64,000 nt of DNA from Swaminathania salitolerans (lineage in GTDB: Bacteria; Pseudomonadota; Alphaproteobacteria; Acetobacterales; Acetobacteraceae), in assembly GCF_025994315.1 (NCBI RefSeq), contig NZ_BAQE01000001.1; one strand, 5' to 3'. The translations under genes were made by a program, and so were the position numbers. A model generated the notes under the pieces. The model did no database searches. It saw only the letters and a list, made by a program, of their open reading frames with translations, and had not been told where the DNA came from. Shown here one piece after another: positions 50,844 to 59,310 of the stretch. Position 1 is the first letter of the stretch, and each line of letters starts with the position of its first letter.

Positions 50844-51269
50844 ATGTCCGTCACCACCCCGGGAGGCCTTTCGCCCAGCACCGCCCTCACGCGTCGCATC
50901 GCCATGCTCCGCAAAAGCCAGGGCATGAGCCAGCAGCAACTGGCCGATGCCCTCGGGGTCTCGCGTTCGGCCGTCGCCTTCTGGGAAACCGGACGCGTCG
51001 GCAGCCTGCGCAAATATATCCCGAAACTGGCCGACCTCTTCGGTGTCTCGACCGAGGCCTTCCTGACCGGCATGATCGAGGAAGACATTCCGGCGATCCT
51101 CTCGCCCGACGAGAACGATCTCATCCAGCTCTACCGGGCGCTGAAACCCGAATACAAGCTGACTGCGCAGAAATGGATGGAACGTCAGGTGCATAAACAG
51201 TCCAATACACGCACCGAGCGCAGCGCGACGCCTGCACGCGCAACGGGCTCGAGGCATGCGGCGAGCTGA
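50844..51269 (+). CDS. XRE family helix-turn-helix regulator
   Basis: 141 residues. The HTH spans about residues 15-70: RIAMLRKSQGMSQQQLADALGVSRSAVAFWETGRVGSLRKYIPKLADLFGVS. The C-terminal part has no known sensor domain and ends in a basic Thr/Arg/Ser-rich tail. The protein resembles phage-type or stand-alone repressors. Its target is unknown apart from the dyad in its own promoter. It stands alone between the pirin and cobalamin genes. Confidence 0.88.
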   Translation: MSVTTPGGLSPSTALTRRIAMLRKSQGMSQQQLADALGVSRSAVAFWETGRVGSLRKYIPKLADLFGVSTEAFLTGMIEEDIPAILSPDENDLIQLYRALKPEYKLTAQKWMERQVHKQSNTRTERSATPARATGSRHAAS

Positions 51270-51326
51270 AAGCGGCCACCCCGCAGCGCGTTTTGCCCCC
51301 TATCGGGCCGACGCCATGCGCTCCAC

Positions 51327-52085
51327 TCAGGACCGCGTACGAAACTGCCTCTGATATCCCGCATCGTACAGGGCACTCTCGCGAAACGCCTCCGTATCCA
51401 GGGCCGGCCCGACGAGAACGAGCGCCGTGCGGGTCACGCCTTCCCCCGCCATATCTGCGCTTACCGCGCCCAGCGTGCTTCGGACGATCAGTTCGTCCGG
51501 CCAGCTGACACGTGCAGCGATCACGACAGGGCAGGATACGCCATAAAACGGGACGAGCCGCTCTACGAGCTCGTCGAGCCTGTGTATGGCCAGATGCAAG
51601 GCGAGTGTCGCCCCGGTCGCAGCGAACGCCTCGAGCGTTTCCTTCTCCGGCATCGGAGAGGCACGTCCGGAGAGACGGGTCAGCACGATGCTCTGGGCGA
51701 GACCGGGAACCGTCAGCTCCCGTCCGATCCGCGCGGCAGCAGCGGCATAGGCAGGCACGCCAGGGGTCAGGCTATAGGGAATGCCACGCGCTTCCAGCCG
51801 CCTGATCTGTTCCGCAACGGCGCTGTACAGGGAGAGATCGCCCGAATGCAGCCGGGCGACATCCGCGCCCTGTGCATGCGCCTCCACCATGAGTGCCTCG
51901 ATTTCGTCCAGACAGAGCGGCGCCGTATCGACCAGCCGGGTTCCCTCGCCGCAAAACGACAGAACGTCCGGCGGCACGATCGACCCCGCATAGAGACAGA
52001 CCGGGCAGGTCGCGAGAAGATCGCGCCCCCGCAAGGTCATCAGATCGGGCGCGCCGGGACCCGCCCCTATGAAATGCACCGTCAT
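51327..52085 (-). CDS. cobM: Precorrin-4 C(11)-methyltransferase CobM
   Basis: 252 residues from ATG 52085, overlapping the cobE stop (ATGA). It is a SAM-dependent tetrapyrrole methylase: VHFIGAGPGAPDLMTLRGRDLL, LYAGSIVPPDVL, ARLHSGDLSLYSAVAEQ, PGVPAYAAAAA and LTRLSGRASPMPEKE. It methylates C11 of precorrin-4 to precorrin-5. It is the last gene of the cobL-cobE-cobM unit. Confidence 0.95.
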   Translation of the reverse strand: MTVHFIGAGPGAPDLMTLRGRDLLATCPVCLYAGSIVPPDVLSFCGEGTRLVDTAPLCLDEIEALMVEAHAQGADVARLHSGDLSLYSAVAEQIRRLEARGIPYSLTPGVPAYAAAAARIGRELTVPGLAQSIVLTRLSGRASPMPEKETLEAFAATGATLALHLAIHRLDELVERLVPFYGVSCPVVIAARVSWPDELIVRSTLGAVSADMAGEGVTRTALVLVGPALDTEAFRESALYDAGYQRQFRTRS

Positions 52086-52465
52086 CGCGAGAACACCCGC
52101 CCCGCGCGCGTGGCAAAGGCGCAGGTCACCCCCTCGCCCGCGAGCCGGGCACCCAGAAGGCGCCCCTGCGGACCGAGCGCCGCGAGGGCGCATCCTTCTG
52201 CGATGGAGCCGAACCCCATCGTGATCCGCGCCCGCTCCGAATGCGTGAGGCAGCGCGGCTGGGCCGAGGCCAGAGCCAGGAGATCCACGGTCCGCACAGG
52301 GAGGGAAAAGAACTGCGCGACGGCCTGAACCGCCGCGTGACGCGCACGAAAGGGCGGAACGGCAAAACAATGGGGGAGCCCCCATGTCGCAATGGCCTGC
52401 TTGACGACCTCGACCATGGCTTCGGGCGAGGCTTCGAGCCGACATCCGAGTCCGCCGACGATCAT
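52082..52465 (-). CDS. cobE: Cobalamin biosynthesis protein CobE
   Basis: 127 residues of the CobE/CbiG C-terminal family: VGGLGCRLEASPEAMVEVV at the start, then a VDLLALASAQPR-type stretch and the closing GEGVTCAFATRAG. The family is required in the aerobic pathway of Pseudomonas/Rhizobiales, and its precise chemistry is not settled. It is coupled on both sides by ATGA overlaps to cobL and cobM. Confidence 0.88.
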   Translation of the reverse strand: MIVGGLGCRLEASPEAMVEVVKQAIATWGLPHCFAVPPFRARHAAVQAVAQFFSLPVRTVDLLALASAQPRCLTHSERARITMGFGSIAEGCALAALGPQGRLLGARLAGEGVTCAFATRAGRVFSR

Positions 52466-53697
52466 GGTTTGACGACCCGATATTGCGTTACAGTCATTGC
52501 CGGTCTGAATGCCGATACGTCACCTATGGGTCCCAGTCGCTCCATGGCGATGCGCGATAGCGCACCGCCCCAGGCTTGAAAAGCCTCGAAAAGACGCTGC
52601 TCTCCTTCCATCGTCACCGCATTGGCGACAAGTCTCCCGCCGGGCGACAGGGCGCTCCACCCCAGATCGAGCAGAGCCGGGGTCGCAACGCCGCCACCGA
52701 CGAAGACGGCATCCGGTCGGGGCAGATCGTCCAGCGCGCAAGGCAGGGTCCTGTGTTCCACGTGGAGCTCGGGCACCCCCAGAGCCTCGGCATTGCGGAG
52801 AATACGGGCCACGCGCTCCGGGTCGCGTTCGACGGCACAGGCAGCGTTGGCAGGGTGACGCAACATCCACTCGATCGCGATCGAGCCGGACCCCGCGCCG
52901 AGATCCCAGAGCATTTCGCCCGCGCGGGGCGCAAGGCTCGAGAGCGTGACCGCTCTCATCTCGCGCTTCGTCATCTGGCCGTCATGCTCGAAATAGTGAT
53001 CGGGCAGACCGGCCGAGAGCGGGACAAGAGCGGCATCCGGATCCGGCACGATTTGGACGGCAACCATGTTCAGCCGGTCGCACTCCCCGGATACGCCCTC
53101 ATCGGCGCGCGTGACGCGGATACGTTCCCGCGCCCCTCCGAGAGCCTCCAGAACATGAATGCGGGATGCCCCGCAGCGCTGTTCGCAGAGCCAGGCGCAG
53201 AGACGGGCCGGGGTGGTTTCATCGGCAGAGAGAACCAGCAGGCGGGCGCGTGGCTGAAGCAGGGGGCGCAGACGGGCTATCGGGCGACCGCACAGGGACG
53301 CGAGCGTGACATCCTGCGCAGACCATCCGAGACGCGCGCAGGCAAGCGTAAGCGCCGATGGCGCAGGAATGACGCGCAAGGCCGCGGCGCCGAAGGCCTC
53401 GCGCAATACGCTTCCCGCTCCGAAGCAGAAAGGATCTCCCGACGCCAGCACGACGACCCGACGCCCGCACCAGGAAGCGATCTGCCCGACTCCTTCCGAG
53501 AACGGTCTGGGCCAGCAGACTCGCTGCGCGGAGCCATGCCCTTCCACGAGGGCAAGGTGCCGCTGCCCTCCCATGAGGATTTCGGCCGTCTCGATTGCCC
53601 GTTGCGCGGAGGCGGAAAGGGCCTCAAACCCGTCCTCGCCCAGGCCGATCACCGTCAGCCAGGAGCCGGTTCCGTGCGGATGAGGGGAAGCAGTCAC
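52462..53697 (-). CDS. cobL: Precorrin-6Y C5,15-methyltransferase (decarboxylating) CobL
   Basis: 411 residues from GTG 53697; the longer frame upstream runs antisense to cobK. N-terminal CbiE-like methylase: WLTVIGLGEDGFEALSASA, LASGDPFCFGAGSVL and VIPAPSALTLACARLGW. C-terminal CbiT-like Rossmann methylase: MTKREMRAVTLSSLAPRAGE, LWDLGAGSGSIAIEWML and DAVFVGGGV. It methylates C5 and C15 and removes the C12 acetate carboxyl. It is divergent from cobK with only 3 bp between the chosen starts. Confidence 0.93.
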   Translation of the reverse strand: MTASPHPHGTGSWLTVIGLGEDGFEALSASAQRAIETAEILMGGQRHLALVEGHGSAQRVCWPRPFSEGVGQIASWCGRRVVVLASGDPFCFGAGSVLREAFGAAALRVIPAPSALTLACARLGWSAQDVTLASLCGRPIARLRPLLQPRARLLVLSADETTPARLCAWLCEQRCGASRIHVLEALGGARERIRVTRADEGVSGECDRLNMVAVQIVPDPDAALVPLSAGLPDHYFEHDGQMTKREMRAVTLSSLAPRAGEMLWDLGAGSGSIAIEWMLRHPANAACAVERDPERVARILRNAEALGVPELHVEHRTLPCALDDLPRPDAVFVGGGVATPALLDLGWSALSPGGRLVANAVTMEGEQRLFEAFQAWGGALSRIAMERLGPIGDVSAFRPAMTVTQYRVVKP

Positions 53698-53700
53698 GCG

Positions 53701-54441
53701 ATGAACATCCTGATTCTCGGAGGGACGCCCGAAGCGCGACTCCTGTGCAACGCTCTGGCGAATATTCCCGATATCCATATCACATTTTCGTTCGCAGGCG
53801 TCACGCCCGCATTGCACCCGCCCGGCGCCACCGTGCGGACCGGCGGTTTCGGCGGTGCGGACGGATTGCGCGCTTTTCTCGAGGCGCAGGCCATTCATGC
53901 CGTGATCGACGCGACCCATCCATTCGCCGCACGCATGAGCGGCAATGCCGTCGCGGCGGCCCGGCTGGCCTCTTGCCCATTGCTGCGCATGGTGCGGCCG
54001 CCCTGGCCCGATCCGCCCGGGCGGAACTGGCACCATGTGCCGGAGATAGCCGCGGTCCCCGACGCGCTCGGATCGCGGCCGCGACGCGTTTTTCTGAGCA
54101 CGGGACGCAAGGAGACAGCGCCGTTTCTGGACACTCCTCACGCGTATCTCCTGCGCTGCATCGTCTCCCCCGATACCCTCCTGCCCCCGCATATCCGGAT
54201 CCTTCAGGCGCGGGGCCCTTTCTCACCCGAAAGCGAACGTGCCCTGTTTCGCGACGAACGCATCGATTGTCTCGTGACAAAGAATGCCGGAGGCATGGCG
54301 GTTTCGGCCAAGCTCGAAGCGGCGCGCGATCTCGGGATCGACGTGATCATGATCGACAGGCCGCCCCTCCCTCCGGCGCAGGAATGTCATACGATCGGGG
54401 ACGCGCTGATCTGGATTCAGGATACGCTGCGCGCGGTATAG
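53701..54441 (+). CDS. cobK: Precorrin-6A reductase CobK
   Basis: 246 residues from ATG 53701; an in-frame ATG at 53680 is an alternative that would overlap cobL. CobK/CbiJ family: ILILGGTPEARLLCNAL, ATVRTGGFGGADGL, VIDATHPFAARMSGNAV, FLSTGRKE, LQARGPFSPESE and LVTKNAGG. It reduces precorrin-6A with NADPH. It is the only cob gene in this block on the plus strand, and its end overlaps the convergent cobJ end by 25 bp. Confidence 0.94.
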   Translation: MNILILGGTPEARLLCNALANIPDIHITFSFAGVTPALHPPGATVRTGGFGGADGLRAFLEAQAIHAVIDATHPFAARMSGNAVAAARLASCPLLRMVRPPWPDPPGRNWHHVPEIAAVPDALGSRPRRVFLSTGRKETAPFLDTPHAYLLRCIVSPDTLLPPHIRILQARGPFSPESERALFRDERIDCLVTKNAGGMAVSAKLEAARDLGIDVIMIDRPPLPPAQECHTIGDALIWIQDTLRAV

Positions 54442-55244
54442 ATCCGGCTTTCCTGCCCCGGGCGGACGATCTCGCGTGTCTGCGCACAGCCGATCATGAC
54501 CAGCGTGCTCATATCCGCCATTTCGCCACGCGCCTGCGCCAGCGTCGTGGACAGCACCCGTTCGTCTTCGCGGCCGATGGCGCGGGCGAAAACGATCAGG
54601 GTGTCGGGTGGGAGAATGTCACGCAGAAGCGCGAAAGCCCGGTCGAGCTGGTCAGGTCGGGATTTCGATCGGGGATTGTACAGGGCTATGACCAGCCCGG
54701 CCTCGGCAGCGAGGCCCAGACGACGCGCGACGACCGGCCACGGCTTGAGATTATCCGACAGGGAAAGCACGCAGAAATCGCCTCCCAGCGGTGCGCCGAG
54801 CCGGGCGGAGGCCGCCAGAACCGCGCTGATCCCGGGGATGACCCTGACATCGATCGTCTTCCAGTGCGGATCGCCCGTGTCGATGGCTTCGAAAATGGCG
54901 CTCGCCATGCCGAAGACCCCCGCATCGCCACCGGACACCACAACGGGAAGGCGCCCTTCGAGCGCGAGAGTCAGGGCGTGGCGTGCCCGATCGAGCTCTT
55001 CGCGATTGTCGCTGCCATGCCTGACGGGGGCGTGCGGGACGTAACCTTGCGCGTTGGGGCCACGCGGGCACGACTCGTCTGGAGCCGAACGGCCCGGCCC
55101 CGCTTCGATCAGCGCCGCTGCGCGCGCGACATAGGGAAAATAACCCAGAAGATCGGTCGCCCCGGCCAGAGCCCTGCGGGCCTCAGCCGTGACCTGTTCG
55201 CTATTCCCCGGGCCGAGACCCACGACATACAGAACGGGCGTCAT
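54417..55244 (-). CDS. cobJ: Precorrin-3B C(17)-methyltransferase CobJ
   Basis: 275 residues from ATG 55244, overlapping the cobI stop (ATGA). Motifs: LYVVGLGPGNSEQVTAEA, VVVSGGDAGVFGMASAIFE, VIPGISAVLAASARLGAPLG, ALYNPRSKSRPDQL and MSTLVMIG. It methylates C17 and contracts the ring, producing precorrin-4. Standard length for a stand-alone CobJ. Confidence 0.95.
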   Translation of the reverse strand: MTPVLYVVGLGPGNSEQVTAEARRALAGATDLLGYFPYVARAAALIEAGPGRSAPDESCPRGPNAQGYVPHAPVRHGSDNREELDRARHALTLALEGRLPVVVSGGDAGVFGMASAIFEAIDTGDPHWKTIDVRVIPGISAVLAASARLGAPLGGDFCVLSLSDNLKPWPVVARRLGLAAEAGLVIALYNPRSKSRPDQLDRAFALLRDILPPDTLIVFARAIGREDERVLSTTLAQARGEMADMSTLVMIGCAQTREIVRPGQESRIYTARSVS

Positions 55245-55963
55245 CGCGGACGCCTGCGACCGGGAACGAGAATCATCGAGAAATAGGGCGCCCGGTCGGG
55301 CGCACGCTCCATCGCAAGACAGAGCTGCTCGGGCTGGGTGCCCCGCTCGACATAGATTGCCTGCGCCTCGCGCCCTGCCCGGCGCAGCGCATCGCGCACC
55401 TTGGGCAGATTGCGTCCGATCTTCATGATGACATGCGCATCGCCCTGCGCCAGACACGCCGCCAGCCGGTCCCCGTCCAGGGTCGCGGGCAGAACGCTCA
55501 ATATGTCGTCGCCATGCACCATCGGAAGGCAGGCAGCCGACCAGCATCCGCTCATCCCCGTGATTCCCGGAACGACCTCGCAGCGGTGATGCGGTGAGAG
55601 CCGATCGAAAAGATACATGGCCGAGCCGTAGAGAAACGGATCTCCCTCGCACAGCACCACCACCCGCCTCCCCAGCGCGAGCGCCTCCGAAAGCTGCGCG
55701 GCACAGTCATCGTAAAAACGCCCCATTCCCTCGAGATAGGCGGGATCGTCGACAGAAACGCCGGTGGTATAGGGATAGTCGAAGCGCAATGTCCGGGCGG
55801 CGCTGGTCACGTGATCGCCAGCGATCACACGCGCATGTCCCGGTTTTCCCCTTGCGGCGAACCAGGCGACGACATCGGCCTCGGCGAGGCAGCGCACGGC
55901 CTTGAGGGTCAGCAATTCCGGATCGCCCGGCCCCATACCGACGATCTGGCAAAGTCCCGTCAT
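55241..55963 (-). CDS. cobI: Precorrin-2 C(20)-methyltransferase CobI
   Basis: 240 residues from ATG 55963. Motifs: CQIVGMGPGDPELLTLKAVR, VVVLCEGDPFLYGSAMYLFDRL, VVPGITGMSGCWSAACLPM and VIMKIGRNLPKV, all typical of CobI/CbiL. It methylates C20 of precorrin-2. It lies 8 nt after the cobH stop and is coupled to cobJ. Confidence 0.95.
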   Translation of the reverse strand: MTGLCQIVGMGPGDPELLTLKAVRCLAEADVVAWFAARGKPGHARVIAGDHVTSAARTLRFDYPYTTGVSVDDPAYLEGMGRFYDDCAAQLSEALALGRRVVVLCEGDPFLYGSAMYLFDRLSPHHRCEVVPGITGMSGCWSAACLPMVHGDDILSVLPATLDGDRLAACLAQGDAHVIMKIGRNLPKVRDALRRAGREAQAIYVERGTQPEQLCLAMERAPDRAPYFSMILVPGRRRPR

Positions 55964-55970
55964 CGTGTTG

Positions 55971-56606
55971 TCATTCCGCGTGGCTGGCCAGCGCGTTGAC
56001 GCAGGCGGCCGCCATGGCGCTTCCGCCCAGCCGCCCCCTGACGATGGCCCACGGGATCTCGCCGAAGGCCGCCAGAGCGTCCTTGGACTCCATGGCACCG
56101 ACGAATCCGACCGGCATGCCGATAATGGCTGCCGGACGCTTTCCCCCCTGGCGAATCAGCTCGAGCAGACGAAACAGGGCCGTCGGGGCATTGCCGATCA
56201 CGACCAGCGCATTCTCGACGTCGCTGCCCCACAGATCCACCGCCGCTGCCGAGCGCGTATTGCCGATGAAGCGCGCGAGCTCTGGCGTACGCATGTCGCG
56301 CAAGGTGCACAGAACGGGGTTTTCGGCCGGGAGCCGCGCGCGCGTGATGCCATGCGCCACCATCTCGGAATCGCACAGAATAGGCGCGCCCGCTTTCAGC
56401 GCGCGCTCTGCGACACGCACGAAATCCGGGGCGAAGGCGAGATGACGCACGATCTCGACCATACCGCAGGCATGGATGATCCGGACCGCGACCCGCGCCT
56501 GCTCCGGCGTCAGACCGGAAAGATCGGCCTCTTCCCGGATGATCGCGAAGGAACGGGCATAGATCGCTGCTCCGTCGCGGATGTAATCGTACGCGCCCGT
56601 CGTCAT
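55971..56606 (-). CDS. cobH: Precorrin-8X methylmutase CobH
   Basis: 211 residues from ATG 56606, overlapping the cobG stop (ATGA). CobH/CbiC family: YIRDGAAIYARSFAIIREEA, RIIHACGMVEI with the catalytic His, LCDSEMVAHGI, IGNAPTALFRLLELI and GMPVGFVGAMESKDAL. It moves the C11 methyl to C12 to give hydrogenobyrinate. Confidence 0.96.
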   Translation of the reverse strand: MTTGAYDYIRDGAAIYARSFAIIREEADLSGLTPEQARVAVRIIHACGMVEIVRHLAFAPDFVRVAERALKAGAPILCDSEMVAHGITRARLPAENPVLCTLRDMRTPELARFIGNTRSAAAVDLWGSDVENALVVIGNAPTALFRLLELIRQGGKRPAAIIGMPVGFVGAMESKDALAAFGEIPWAIVRGRLGGSAMAAACVNALASHAE

Positions 56607-57745
56607 GAGGGTTGCGGTTCCTTCCTGTCTGTCCTGAGCAGACGCATTCGCACGTCCTCGCACGCAAGACCAGTCTCGAGGGGCGGAGTTGCCGCATCGC
56701 CATCGAGAATAAGGTCGTACCCTCCCCTGCGCCCGACCAGCGTGATGTCGCTCCGACCGCGTTCCGCACAGCTCTTGGCGCAACCGGAGACATGCAGGGT
56801 ACGCCCTCCCAGATAAGGAGCGAGCGCGCGCGCCGTCTCGTAGCTCGCGGCCTCGGCCTGTGAACAGGCGCCGAGCCCGGGACAGGCGCGCAGACCGAGC
56901 CGCGGATCGTCCTGCGCGACGATCATGTGTCGCAGGGCGATATCGCGTTCGAGAACGAGGCCCCTCCATGGCGTCACCCGAGCCGCTACGCCCTGCCTGC
57001 CGAGATCGTGCAGGGTTTCCGCCTCGAGCACCCCCATGACCGCGACCCCTCCGTACAGACCGGGAAGAAACGCCCCCAGAAGCAGAGGGGACACGCTGCC
57101 GCGATCCGGGGCGGCGTGAAGGGTCCTCGGGGCATCGCGATGCGCGTCGTGCCACGCCAGCAAGTCCTGGACCGCATTGCAGACATCGTCTATCGCGCCC
57201 CGGCCGCCCGGAATCTCCGTCCGCTGCACGCCATGTCGGATCGACCACCCCGCACTTCCTGCCTGAATTGCGATATCCGCGCGCAGCGTACCCACGGGAA
57301 CGTATCCCCCGCCATCGACGCAGACAGAGAATTTTTCCGGAAAGACCCAGCGACAGGCGGGGTCTGTCAGGATCTGCTCCAGCCTTCGGAACAGCGCCAT
57401 CGTCTCCGGGGCACAAGCCGGATCGAGGCCCGCCAGAGGGGATGCGAAAACTATGCGTCTTCTGGCTTCCTCGAGCGGGTTCGCCCGTCCGAGGCCCTGC
57501 GCGGCAGCAAGGGCGGCGAAACTTCCGGCCGCTTCCATGCCGAGCCCACGGAGCTGGATATTTCCCCTCTGGGTCAGGGTGATCTGCCCGTTTCCTTCCA
57601 TGAGCGCGAACTCGGCGAGAAACGTCATCTGTGCAGGCGTGAGGCCTGTCACGTCGGGCGTGATGCGGACGATCCAGCCATCGTGACTTTGCATCGGCGC
57701 ATGCAGGCCGGGACACCAGCCCTTCTTGCGGGAAAATTCGCTCAT
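56603..57745 (-). CDS. cobG: Precorrin-3B synthase CobG
   Basis: 380 residues from ATG 57745. It belongs to the nitrite/sulfite reductase-like family: a GWCPGLHAPMQSHDGW start, the ferredoxin-like half-domain (GNGQITLTQRGNIQLRGL), and the 4Fe-4S ligands in RACPGLGACSQAEA and HVSGCAKSCAERGRSDI. CobG uses O2 to make precorrin-3B, so this organism runs the aerobic pathway. It heads the cobG-H-I-J unit and begins only 38 bp after the nuo terminator's A-tract, so its promoter must be compact. Confidence 0.94.
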   Translation of the reverse strand: MSEFSRKKGWCPGLHAPMQSHDGWIVRITPDVTGLTPAQMTFLAEFALMEGNGQITLTQRGNIQLRGLGMEAAGSFAALAAAQGLGRANPLEEARRRIVFASPLAGLDPACAPETMALFRRLEQILTDPACRWVFPEKFSVCVDGGGYVPVGTLRADIAIQAGSAGWSIRHGVQRTEIPGGRGAIDDVCNAVQDLLAWHDAHRDAPRTLHAAPDRGSVSPLLLGAFLPGLYGGVAVMGVLEAETLHDLGRQGVAARVTPWRGLVLERDIALRHMIVAQDDPRLGLRACPGLGACSQAEAASYETARALAPYLGGRTLHVSGCAKSCAERGRSDITLVGRRGGYDLILDGDAATPPLETGLACEDVRMRLLRTDRKEPQPS

Positions 57746-57782
57746 GCCGCCTGTGATAGCGCCAAGCGATGCGCAAGGCATG

Positions 57783-57812
57783 AAAAAAGCTGCCCGTCGT
57801 GAAACGGGCAGC
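57783..57812 (-). terminator. Rho-independent terminator of the nuo operon
   Basis: Read on the minus strand: perfect 9-bp stem GCTGCCCGT/ACGGGCAGC with a 6-base loop followed by six T, 50 bp downstream of the nuoN stop. A textbook intrinsic terminator. Confidence 0.88.
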
Positions 57813-57861
57813 TTCCGGAAGACGTCTTGCCCCCCCCTTTTCGGGAGGGAGCGAAGCCGCA

Positions 57862-59310
57862 TCAGGGAATGGTGCTGTGAACCGGAATGGGCACGGGCGT
57901 CACCACGATTCCCTGGCTGCGATCGACCAGAGCGCCCGGAACGATGCCGAGCACGAGGGTCGCACAGGCCAGAACGGCGATGAGCGTGGCATTGGCGGGC
58001 GTCGGCATCGAAAGCTCGGCCCGCGAGACATATCCCTCGGGAGCGGGGGTCAGCATGATGAGGATCAGACGCAGATAGTAGAAAAGTCCGATCGTGCTGC
58101 TGAGGATAAGGACGAACAGAAGCAGGATCTGATGCGCCGATACGCCTGCGGCCACGATATAGAACTTCGCGAAGAATCCGACTGCGGGCGGAATACCCGC
58201 GAGCGAGATCAGCATGATGGACATCGCCAGAGCCGCAGCGGGCTTGCGGCGGAACAACCCGTGCCATTCGCGGATGTCGCGCCCCTGGGGCAGAACCCCG
58301 TTCATGATCGCGAATACACCCAGCGTCGAGATCGCATAGGCCGCGAGATAGAAAGCAGCGGAGGCGACACCGAAAGGCTGGGGGGAAAGGAAGGCGACCA
58401 GAAGATAACCGACATGCGCGATGGAGGAACCGGCCAGCAGACGACGCAGATCGGTCTGGACCACCGCCATGAGATTTCCGCCCAGCATGCTGAGGACGGC
58501 CACGATCAGGATCTCGTTCACCTGTGCGCTGGGAACGCCCAGATTGACGCTCGAGAAATAACGCAGCATGGCCGCGAAAAGCGCGATCTTGGACGTGACC
58601 GCAACCAGAGACGCGACCGGAATGGTCGTCCCCTCGAGCACATCGGCCAGCCAGAGATGGAACGGCACCGCCGAAAGCTTGAAGAACATGCCCGTCAGAA
58701 CGAGGATGACACCCATCGTGCCGATCATCGGCTCGGGCAGATGCGACAGATCGGGCATCGCAAAACGCAGGGATCCCGTCTCCGCGAAGATGAGGGCGAA
58801 ACCGAAGATCAGCGTGGCCGAGGCGACACCCGAAAGCAGCAGATATTTCATCGCGGCTTCACCGGCATCCAGACGCTCGTTCCTGAAGGCGATCAGACCG
58901 AGGAGAGAGAGGCTGAGTGTCTCGAGGCCGAGAAAGAACGAGATGACGTTCACGGCGCAGGTCATCGCCACACCGCCGAGCGTGGCGAGGGTCAGAAGGA
59001 TGAAATACTCGCTGTTGACGCTCGGATCGGCACTGATCGCGCCGTGGCGCGACATCAGGACGATGGCAATGACCGAGAGAATGATCAGCGCCCCGGCATA
59101 GGATCCCCAGCTATCCGAGGAAAACAGGGGCAGCGATCCGGTCATGATCAGAAACGTCGGGAGCATGATGGATGCAAGCGACGCCAGCAGGACGATCACA
59201 CAGAGCACCGCATCGCGCGCGACATGACGCCGCCACGAAATGGCTGCGAGCTGCACCAGGCTTCCAAGGCACAACACCAGCACGGCATTGGGAAGGAACG
59301 AGAAAGACAT
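57862..59310 (-). CDS. nuoN: NADH-quinone oxidoreductase subunit N
   Basis: 482 residues, about fourteen membrane segments. It is an antiporter-like proton-pumping subunit of complex I, with NuoN family marks such as LETLSLSLLGLIAFR, KYLLLSGVASATLIFGFAL, MFFKLSAVPFHLWLADVLEG and LRRLLAGSSIAHVGYLLV. The Lys in the discontinuous helix and the His of FHLW are kept. Its ATG shares a base with the nuoM stop. Last gene of the nuo operon. Confidence 0.96.
   Translation of the reverse strand: MSFSFLPNAVLVLCLGSLVQLAAISWRRHVARDAVLCVIVLLASLASIMLPTFLIMTGSLPLFSSDSWGSYAGALIILSVIAIVLMSRHGAISADPSVNSEYFILLTLATLGGVAMTCAVNVISFFLGLETLSLSLLGLIAFRNERLDAGEAAMKYLLLSGVASATLIFGFALIFAETGSLRFAMPDLSHLPEPMIGTMGVILVLTGMFFKLSAVPFHLWLADVLEGTTIPVASLVAVTSKIALFAAMLRYFSSVNLGVPSAQVNEILIVAVLSMLGGNLMAVVQTDLRRLLAGSSIAHVGYLLVAFLSPQPFGVASAAFYLAAYAISTLGVFAIMNGVLPQGRDIREWHGLFRRKPAAALAMSIMLISLAGIPPAVGFFAKFYIVAAGVSAHQILLLFVLILSSTIGLFYYLRLILIMLTPAPEGYVSRAELSMPTPANATLIAVLACATLVLGIVPGALVDRSQGIVVTPVPIPVHSTIP

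Noticed and set aside
53595..55286. 563-aa plus-strand frame over cobK and cobJ
   Set aside because: Out of frame with cobK and antisense to cobJ; Arg-rich without motifs.
57746..57861. Search for a second cobalamin riboswitch upstream of cobG
   Set aside because: The gap is too short and lacks the B12 box; it holds only the nuo terminator and room for a small promoter.
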